Assembly (NCBI GenBank): GCA_013152765.1
Contig: JAADFT010000095.1
Span: 1 to 7,361, forward strand
Origin: Calditrichota bacterium
GTDB taxonomy: Bacteria; Zhuqueibacterota; Zhuqueibacteria; Oleimicrobiales; Geothermoviventaceae
Direction: 5' to 3'
Length of the DNA stretch: 7,361 nt
In this document: in pieces, positions 1-4,996 of the stretch
Numbering within the stretch: the stretch's first letter is position 1
How the letters are laid out: each line of letters begins with the position of its first letter
Translations under genes and position numbers: made by a program
Notes under the pieces: model-generated
Seen by the model: the letters and a program-made list of their open reading frames with translations, nothing else
The model's database searches: none
What the model was told of the DNA's origin: nothing

Positions 1-1
1 C

Positions 2-421
2 GTGTCCCTGTTCGCTGGGGGAGAAAAGGTCTGGTACCGCGACGTTTTTCTGCTTCGCGACCCAGACTCGCAGTGGCAACGTGTCGATTCGCTCGCCGGT
101 CCCCTCGCTTACGGAGCCAGCGTACCGACGCCCGAGGGGCTGGTGCTGGTCGGTGGAAGCGACGGGAAGCAACATTTTCCCACGGTCCGGCTCGTGTCTT
201 TGTCCGAAGGGCGTTTGGTGTGGCACTCCCTTCCAGATCTGCCGGTACCTGTTGCCAATCTCGGAGCAGCTTACCTGGACGGCAAGATTTACGCAGGCGG
301 AGGACAGACCTCTCCGCACGCTGTTCGCGCTCTGCGCGACCTGTGGGTGCTTAATCTTACACCACAGCCGGCTGGCAAACGTTACCGCCGCTGCCGGGAC
401 CGGGCCGCATCCTCCCGGTAG
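2..421 (+). CDS. Kelch beta-propeller (NanM/mutarotase-like), N-terminal part of a propeller-symporter fusion; partial and frameshifted
   Basis: The frame is open from the window edge, so the true start lies upstream and the first GTG codon is probably internal. The reading shows Kelch-type strands ending in paired glycines: LFAGG (near residue 5), LVLVGGSDG (near 50) and KIYAGGGQ (near 97), followed by ALRDLWVLNL. This resembles the cyclically permuted sialate epimerase/mutarotase family (NanM type), whose members act outside the cytoplasm on sugar anomers. Sense is lost after about base 358: the last 20 or so residues are arginine-rich and unlike a propeller. The missing continuation (GWQTLPPLPGPGRILPV) is found at once in the next frame, at 373-423. 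I therefore read this as the 5' part of one gene with the following entry, split by a single-base loss. Kelch fold is confident; the exact enzymatic role is inferred. Confidence 0.75.
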   Translation: MSLFAGGEKVWYRDVFLLRDPDSQWQRVDSLAGPLAYGASVPTPEGLVLVGGSDGKQHFPTVRLVSLSEGRLVWHSLPDLPVPVANLGAAYLDGKIYAGGGQTSPHAVRALRDLWVLNLTPQPAGKRYRRCRDRAASSR

Positions 422-2304
422 TAGCTGCCCAGGCGGGCGCGATTTACGTGATCAGCGGGGCCGAGCTGCACCCCGACTCAACGGGCAAGCCAGTGCGCCG
501 CTACCTCCGCGACGGCTACCGCTACAGGCCCGGCGAAGGCTGGGAGCCGATTGCTGACCTTCCTCATCCTGTGGTCGCAGCTCCCGCGCTGGCGTACGGG
601 AGCAGCCACATCCTGGTGTTCGGAGGCGACGACGGCGAATTGGCCAGCCGAATGTGGGAGCTGAAAGAAAAACACCCGGGCTTTCGCCGCGACGTCCTGG
701 CCTACCACACGATCACCGACACCTGGGCCGTGGTCGATTCGCTCCCGCTCGGTCTGGTGACGACCACCGCGTGCTCCTGGCGCGATCTGGCAGTGCTGCC
801 AGGCGGCGAGGATCGTCCCGGTCACCGCTCGCCCCGTGTGCTGGCCGCTGAGGCGTTGCCTGTGCCCCGCCACCTGGGCGCCCTCGACTTCAGCGTCCTC
901 GGACTTTACTTTCTCGGCCTGATCCTGATGGGCTTCTACTTCTCGGGTCGAGAGAAGTCCACAGCCGATTTCTTCATCGCCGGTCGGCGCATTCCCTGGT
1001 GGGCAGCAGGACTCAGCATCTTCGGCACCCAGCTGAGCGCCATCACCTACATGGCCGTGCCAGCCAAATCCTACGCCACAGACTGGGTGTTCTACCTGTC
1101 GCCGATTTGCATCTTGCTGATCGCACCTCTGCTGGTGCGCTACTACCTGCCGATCTTCCGGCGTTCGAACATCACCACAGCCTACGAGTACCTGGAAATC
1201 CGTTTCAACCTGGCCGTGCGACTGTTCGGCAGCGTAGCTTTCCTGCTCTTCCAGCTCGGCCGAGTGGCCATTGTCCTGTACCTCCCGGCCATCGCCCTGG
1301 CCACCGTCACCGGCGTCGATGTGCTGACCAGCATTCTCCTGATGGGCATAATCGCTGTGCTGTACACCGTGCTCGGCGGCATCGAGGCCGTCATCTGGAC
1401 GGACGTGCTGCAGGTGATCGTCCTGCTCGGTGGTGCTTTTCTGAGCCTCGTGGTGGTGCTCACGAGAATCGACGGAGGTGCAACCGGCCTTCTTCACGTG
1501 GCGGCTTCCGACCACAAATTTCACCTGTTCAACTGGACCTGGGATGCCACCGTCGCGTCGGTCTGGGTGGTCCTGGTCGGCAACTTCTTCGCCCAGCTGG
1601 CGCCTTACAGCACCGACCAGTCAGTGATTCAGCGCTACCTGACGACACCGGACGAACGCCAGGCGGCCAAAAGCATCTGGATGAATGCTTTCATGAGCCC
1701 GATTTCGAGCGCCATTTTCTTCCTGCTGGGCACAGCCCTGTACGTGTTCTACAAACACCATCCCCAGGCGCTGCATCCCGGGCTGCAGACGGACGCCATT
1801 TTCCCCTGGTTCATCGTGCAGCAGCTTCCCGCAGGCATCTCGGGGCTCCTGATCGCCGGACTTTTCGCCGCTTCCATGTCCTCCTTGGACAGCAGCATGA
1901 ACAGCGTGGCAGCGGTCGTCGTCACGGATTTCTACCGGCGTTTTGCTCGCTCCGTCTCCGAAACCCGCGCGCTGCGGCTGGCCCGCTGGGTGACGGCGGC
2001 AGTCGGCCTTTTTGGTACTGTCACAGCTCTCGTGCTTGCCACAGTGCCGATCGCGTCGTTGTGGGACGTGTTCCTGCGACTCTTGAGTTTCCTGGGAGGA
2101 GCTCTTTCGGGCGTGTTCTTGCTGGCGGTCTTTACGAAACGGGCTAACGGACCTGGAACGCTCGTGGGCGCAGCAGCGGCGGTGCTGGTGCTGGCCTGGG
2201 CGCAAGCGTTCACCCCCATCCACTTTTTCCTCCACGCCGCCATCGGCAGCGTCACCTGCGTTGTGGTTGGCTACGCCGCCAGTCTGATTCTCAACCGTGC
2301 GTGA
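361..2304 (+). CDS. Kelch propeller C-terminal part fused to a sodium:solute symporter (SSS family)
   Basis: A gene finder would probably start this at GTG 448, but propeller sequence in the same frame runs back to about 361, just after an in-frame stop at 352-354. No good start or ribosome site precedes 448, so I treat it as the downstream part of the preceding Kelch entry. Counting from 448, residues 1-135 finish the propeller (ILVFGGDDG near 55; DVLAYHTITDTWAVV near 82-96). Residues about 146-614 form roughly 13 hydrophobic segments of an SSS transporter. Seen motifs are the unwound first helix (AGLSIFGTQLSAITYMAVP, 187-205), the family signature GGIEAVIWTDVLQ (310-322), and SSLDS near 478-482, whose serine pair matches the Na2 sodium site of vSGLT. 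SSS proteins co-import solutes with Na+. An extracytoplasmic propeller fits an outward-facing N-terminus. Substrate is unknown; a sugar is likely from the propeller and the neighbouring fucosidase. Confidence 0.85.
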   Translation, partial: TTAGWQTLPPLPGPGRILPVVAAQAGAIYVISGAELHPDSTGKPVRRYLRDGYRYRPGEGWEPIADLPHPVVAAPALAYGSSHILVFGGDDGELASRMWELKEKHPGFRRDVLAYHTITDTWAVVDSLPLGLVTTTACSWRDLAVLPGGEDRPGHRSPRVLAAEALPVPRHLGALDFSVLGLYFLGLILMGFYFSGREKSTADFFIAGRRIPWWAAGLSIFGTQLSAITYMAVPAKSYATDWVFYLSPICILLIAPLLVRYYLPIFRRSNITTAYEYLEIRFNLAVRLFGSVAFLLFQLGRVAIVLYLPAIALATVTGVDVLTSILLMGIIAVLYTVLGGIEAVIWTDVLQVIVLLGGAFLSLVVVLTRIDGGATGLLHVAASDHKFHLFNWTWDATVASVWVVLVGNFFAQLAPYSTDQSVIQRYLTTPDERQAAKSIWMNAFMSPISSAIFFLLGTALYVFYKHHPQALHPGLQTDAIFPWFIVQQLPAGISGLLIAGLFAASMSSLDSSMNSVAAVVVTDFYRRFARSVSETRALRLARWVTAAVGLFGTVTALVLATVPIASLWDVFLRLLSFLGGALSGVFLLAVFTKRANGPGTLVGAAAAVLVLAWAQAFTPIHFFLHAAIGSVTCVVVGYAASLILNRA

Positions 2305-2348
2305 GGTCTGAGCCGAAGCCTGCAACACCAGATTTGCCCGAACAAGGG

Positions 2349-2454
2349 AAGAAGCGCGATGTGTTTTCCCCGTCCGGGATCAAATTGCCCGGGCTCTCTC
2401 GAGAAGGCGCTAACTAAAGCGGGCTCAACCCGTGAACAGACCGCCGACATACTG
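2349..2454 (+). repeat. Diverged copy A of a dispersed palindromic (REP-like) repeat
   Basis: This stretch between the symporter and fucosidase genes matches the reverse complement of 4720-4831 along its whole length, with a few short gaps. The core 2376-2425 agrees with 4798-4750 (read in reverse) at about 41 of 50 positions by hand alignment. Shared blocks include GGGATCAAAT, CCCGGGCT, AGGCGC and CTAAAGCGGGCT; AAGAAGC and ATGTG match further out. Its two hairpins are partly decayed: CCGGG/CCCGG remain around the ATCAAAT loop, and the left arm of the second hairpin reads GCTAAC instead of GCCCGC. It ends 68 bases before the fucosidase start and could form part of that gene's leader. Confidence 0.7.
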
Positions 2455-2510
2455 ACGAAACACGACTAATTTCGCCTGAGTCTTTGCCATCCACCCCTAA
2501 CCAACTTGCT

Positions 2511-2517
2511 GGAGGTG
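2511..2517 (+). promoter_or_regulatory. Ribosome binding site of the GH29 gene
   Basis: GGAGGTG lies 5 bases before ATG 2523 and is a strong Shine-Dalgarno match. It decides the start. An in-frame ATG at 2484 would add 13 residues before the signal peptide and would place this site inside the coding sequence. Confidence 0.8.
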
Positions 2518-2522
2518 TCATC

Positions 2523-4277
2523 ATGGCGAAACTACCGATTTCCGTTTTCAAGGGCTTTGCAGTTGCTGCCCTTCTGTCCGTGGTCAGCCTTCTCGCCGCG
2601 ACGGTTGCGCGTGCGAGCGAATCCCCCGAGAACGACCGGACCCGCTGGTTTCGCGAGGCCAAGTTCGGCATGTTCATTCACTGGGGCGTGTACTCAATGC
2701 TCGGTCGACACGAGTGGGTGCGGCAGCTCTGCCACATTCCCCTCCAGGAGTACCAGTGGTACGTGGACAACTTCAACCCTGTCGACTACGACCCCGACCA
2801 GTGGGTGGCGCTGGCTCAGGAAGCCGGGATGCGGTACATGGTGATCACCAGCAAGCACCACGACGGCTTCTGCATCTTCGACAGCAAGTACACCGACTAC
2901 GACATCATGCACAGCAAGTACCACAAGGATGCTCTGGGCATGCTGGTAAAAGCCTGCCGCAAGCGGAACATGCCGCTCGGGTTTTACTACTCCATCATGG
3001 ACTGGCACCACCCGGACTACCTGCCGAGGCGCGACTGGGAAACCGACCGCCCTACGGAGGGTGCTGATTTTGAGCGCTACATCGAGTACATGAAGAACCA
3101 GCTGCGCGAACTGGTCACCAAGTACGATCCTGCCATCCTCTGGTTCGACGGGGAGTGGGAACACAGTCTGGAGGAACTGCACGCTTTCGAAATCGAAAAG
3201 ATGCTGCGGTCGTTGAAGCCGGACATGCTGATCAACGACCGCCTGTTTAAGCGGACTCCCGGACACGGGGATTTCGGCACACCGGAGAACTACGTGCCAG
3301 CAACCGGTATCACCAACCCGGACGGTTCGCCGCGGCTCTGGGAAGCGTGTTACACGATGAACTGGAACAGCTGGGGCTACAACCACTACGAAACGGAGTT
3401 CCACAGCGGCACCCAGCTCATCCGCCAGCTCATCGAGATCGTCAGCAAGGGAGGAAACCTGTTGCTGAACGTCGGGCCAACGCCGCAGGGCACGATTCAA
3501 CCGGAGTTTGTGGCGCGGCTCAAGTACATCGGGCGCTGGATGAAAGTGAACTCGGAGGCCATTTACGGCACCACTGCGAGCGTGTTTAACAAGCTTCCCT
3601 TCTTTGGGCGCTGCACTGTGAAGGGCAATCGACTCTACCTGCACGTGATGGGCTGGCCCCTGGACCACAAGCTCCGCCTGCCGGGCCTGAAAACCAAGGT
3701 GCTGCGGGCTTACCTGCTCGTCGACAAACAGCACGATCTCCCCGTCAGCCGTCAGGGCAACGACGTGATCATCGACCTGCCCGAGCGCGCTCCGGACCTC
3801 GATGCCACTGTCGTTGCAGTGGATCTGGCTGGCAAGCCCGAAGTCGAGCCGTACAAAATCCGGGCTAACGAGAAAGGTGTCGTGGAGTTACCCGTCTACA
3901 TGGCCGAGATCCGCTCCCGGATGGGACAAAGGGCTTACCTGGACCACTTCTACAAGCACACGATGCTGACGAACTGGCAGAACGTGAACGACTACCCCGA
4001 ATGGGAGTTCGTGGTCGACAAGCCGGGCACCTACGAGATCAGGATGAGCTACGCCGCCGGCTGGCGTCTCAAAGGCAACCCCTTCGTTGTTCAGGTGGAC
4101 AGCAAGGAAATCCCTGGCGAGACCCAGTCCTCCGGCTCGCGGATGTTCCCGAAGACGTTTACCGTGGGCACGGTCGAGTTGGAACCGGGGTCGCACGTAC
4201 TCAGCGTGCACATCAAGTACATCACAAACAACCACGCGATGAACCTGGAAAAGGTGATCCTGCAACGCCAGCCGTGA
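2523..4277 (+). CDS. Exported GH29 alpha-L-fucosidase with C-terminal CBM-like domain
   Basis: The enzyme hydrolyses terminal alpha-L-fucosyl residues with retention of configuration. The 584-residue protein starts with a signal peptide (K3/K10, hydrophobic core about 12-28, likely cleavage after ARA at 31), so it acts outside the cytoplasm. The GH29 barrel spans about 36-365. It opens with WFREAKFGMFIHWGVYSM, then SKHHDGF (H112, H113) and GFYYSIMDWHHPDY. The nucleophile is D209 in ILWFDGEW. The acid/base is E274 in LWEACYTMNWNSWGY, 65 residues later; in human FUCA1 the pair D225/E289 is 64 apart. GGNLLLNVGPTPQG is also typical. A second small beta domain follows, then residues about 455-584 form a beta-sandwich (YPEWEFVVDKPGTYEIRMSYA ends the first strands) resembling CBM6/35-type sugar-binding modules. 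It lies 218 bp after the symporter gene, so it may have its own promoter, though I found no clear -35/-10 pair. Function is confident; the natural glycan is unknown. Confidence 0.95.
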   Translation: MAKLPISVFKGFAVAALLSVVSLLAATVARASESPENDRTRWFREAKFGMFIHWGVYSMLGRHEWVRQLCHIPLQEYQWYVDNFNPVDYDPDQWVALAQEAGMRYMVITSKHHDGFCIFDSKYTDYDIMHSKYHKDALGMLVKACRKRNMPLGFYYSIMDWHHPDYLPRRDWETDRPTEGADFERYIEYMKNQLRELVTKYDPAILWFDGEWEHSLEELHAFEIEKMLRSLKPDMLINDRLFKRTPGHGDFGTPENYVPATGITNPDGSPRLWEACYTMNWNSWGYNHYETEFHSGTQLIRQLIEIVSKGGNLLLNVGPTPQGTIQPEFVARLKYIGRWMKVNSEAIYGTTASVFNKLPFFGRCTVKGNRLYLHVMGWPLDHKLRLPGLKTKVLRAYLLVDKQHDLPVSRQGNDVIIDLPERAPDLDATVVAVDLAGKPEVEPYKIRANEKGVVELPVYMAEIRSRMGQRAYLDHFYKHTMLTNWQNVNDYPEWEFVVDKPGTYEIRMSYAAGWRLKGNPFVVQVDSKEIPGETQSSGSRMFPKTFTVGTVELEPGSHVLSVHIKYITNNHAMNLEKVILQRQP

Positions 4278-4457
4278 GGCTGCGCGGCCAAGAATCACTC
4301 CAGGACGAGCGCCTGCGAACTGACCTCTGAATCCTGATTGAGGCAAACCTTACGCAGAGCTTGCAGCGGTCGCAGTGAAACCGGCTCGTCGTGCCAAACA
4401 GCTCTGCTGCGAGGCCTGCTCGTTCGCAGTCGCGTTTCCGGCGGGTTTTCCCGATTC

Positions 4458-4490
4458 AAAACGGGCGGGCACCAGTTTCCCGCCCGTTTT
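4458..4490. terminator. Bidirectional rho-independent terminator
   Basis: Perfect 12-base arms AAAACGGGCGGG (4458-4469) and CCCGCCCGTTTT (4479-4490) surround a 9-base loop. The stem has an eight-pair GC core with an A tract on one side and a T tract on the other, so it works read from either strand. It lies 180 bp after the fucosidase stop and 500 bp beyond the stop of the convergent peptidase gene, and so could serve both. Confidence 0.9.
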
Positions 4491-4610
4491 CCGCTTCCTC
4501 TGAGGTGCACTCGCGGAGAAAGGAAGCGCTCTTTGGTGAGTAGGGAGGGGCAACGAATGTGACAGAGTTGAGGGAATTCTTCGGCATCCCGGATTGTTCA
4601 CAGGGAAGGG

Positions 4611-4697
4611 AGAAAAGGCGGCGTCCGTTACGATTTACTCAGTGCATTGAGCAAATTTACTCAAGACTTTGAGTAAAATTCCCTCGTCGCCTTTTTT
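4611..4697 (+). repeat. 87-bp element with inverted ends and two nested TTTACTCA dyads
   Basis: The ends 4611-4623 and 4685-4697 are inverted repeats (11 of 13 Watson-Crick). In plus-strand RNA the other two positions become G-U pairs, so all 13 would pair. Inside are two dyads 22 bp apart. ATTTACTCA (4633-4641) faces TGAGCAAAT (4648-4656) with one mismatch. TTTACTCAA (4656-4664) faces TTGAGTAAA (4669-4677) perfectly across GACT. GGG flanks both sides, too short to count as a target duplication. It could be a small non-autonomous mobile element, a three-way-junction RNA, or a paired operator left from a lost gene. No adjacent gene starts here. Confidence 0.55.
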
Positions 4698-4719
4698 GGG
4701 TACACGGTAGTTCTGCTAC

Positions 4720-4831
4720 CAGAAAATGTTGGTGATTTTCTCCAGGTCAAGCCCGCTTTAGCGGGCGCCTCCTCAAGGTAGCCCGGGGATTTGATCCCCG
4801 GGCCCGGGCGAAAAACCACATTTTGCTTCTT
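4720..4831 (-). repeat. Copy B of the dispersed palindromic (REP-like) repeat, hairpins intact
   Basis: It is the inverted counterpart of 2349-2454. Two perfect hairpins are present: GCCCGC-TTTA-GCGGGC (4751-4766) and GCCCGGGGAT-TTG-ATCCCCGGGC (4781-4803). The second is followed by an overlapping palindrome GCCCGGGC (4802-4809). Just outside, GGTAG-TTCTG-CTACC (4706-4720) forms a third small hairpin that may belong to it. None has a T tract, so these are not ordinary terminators. Short GC-rich hairpins with tiny loops in intergenic space are typical of REP/BIME-like repeats. The family name is unknown to me. Confidence 0.75.
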
Positions 4832-4901
4832 ATTCGCTTTGTCCGGGCAAATCTAACATAATAGGCGGAAAGGACCTGTGAAAAATCCTCATAAAGCGTA
4901 G

Positions 4902-4965
4902 AACCGCGGGGGCGGAGAACACCTTCTGCTGCCCCAAACTCTGCGTTCCCTGCGTCGCTGCGGTT
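4902..4965. repeat. CTGCG-unit repeat with imperfect inverted ends
   Basis: Three CTGCG units start at 4941, 4950 and 4958 and lead into CGGTTT. On the other strand this reads like the AACCGCAGxGACGCAG pattern that I recall being widely scattered in environmental bacterial genomes. The outer ends AACCGC (4902-4907) and GCGGTT (4960-4965) are inverted, and the inner parts are only loosely complementary. It lies just past the stop of the peptidase gene. Family assignment is from memory. Confidence 0.45.
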
Positions 4966-4996
4966 TGACATCCTTTTTTTACGAATCTCCTAACGA

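Larger units (their letters stand above)
4278..4996. other. Gene-free convergent intergenic region (719 bp), repeat-rich
   Basis: Neither strand holds a credible gene here. From left to right it contains unremarkable sequence (4278-4457), a bidirectional terminator (4458-4490), unremarkable sequence (4491-4610), an element with nested dyads (4611-4697), copy B of the palindromic repeat (4720-4831), AT-richer sequence without clear signals (4832-4901), and a CTGCG-type repeat (4902-4965). I see no tRNA or other known RNA fold. The pile-up of repeats fits a tolerant insertion site between two gene ends. Confidence 0.75.

Noticed and set aside
352..363. Programmed ribosomal frameshift between propeller and symporter
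   Set aside because: There is no slippery heptamer, stimulatory hairpin or internal Shine-Dalgarno site near the frame change; a lost base is simpler.
478..1524. Long minus-strand open frame opposite the symporter
   Set aside because: It is the mirror of a GC-rich coding region: the product is full of H, Q, D and E with no fold signal, while the plus strand encodes a clear SSS transporter.
2484..2522. Earlier in-frame ATG for the fucosidase
   Set aside because: It has no Shine-Dalgarno site and would put 13 residues ahead of a normal signal peptide; ATG 2523 has GGAGGTG at the right distance.
2694..3734. Long minus-strand open frame opposite the fucosidase
   Set aside because: Valine-, histidine- and glutamine-rich shadow of the GH29 gene, with no recognisable motif.
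4965..4970. TTGACA as a plus-strand -35 box
   Set aside because: No -10-like hexamer lies 16-18 bases downstream, and the only downstream plus-strand frames are shadows of the peptidase gene.
4747..4971. 74-codon minus-strand open frame in the intergenic gap
   Set aside because: It runs straight through two repeat elements and their hairpins, is arginine-rich, and has no convincing ribosome site.
4278..4996. tRNA, CRISPR array or attachment site in the gap
   Set aside because: There is no cloverleaf or GGTTCGA-type arm, no regularly spaced identical repeats with unique spacers, and no integrase gene in the window.
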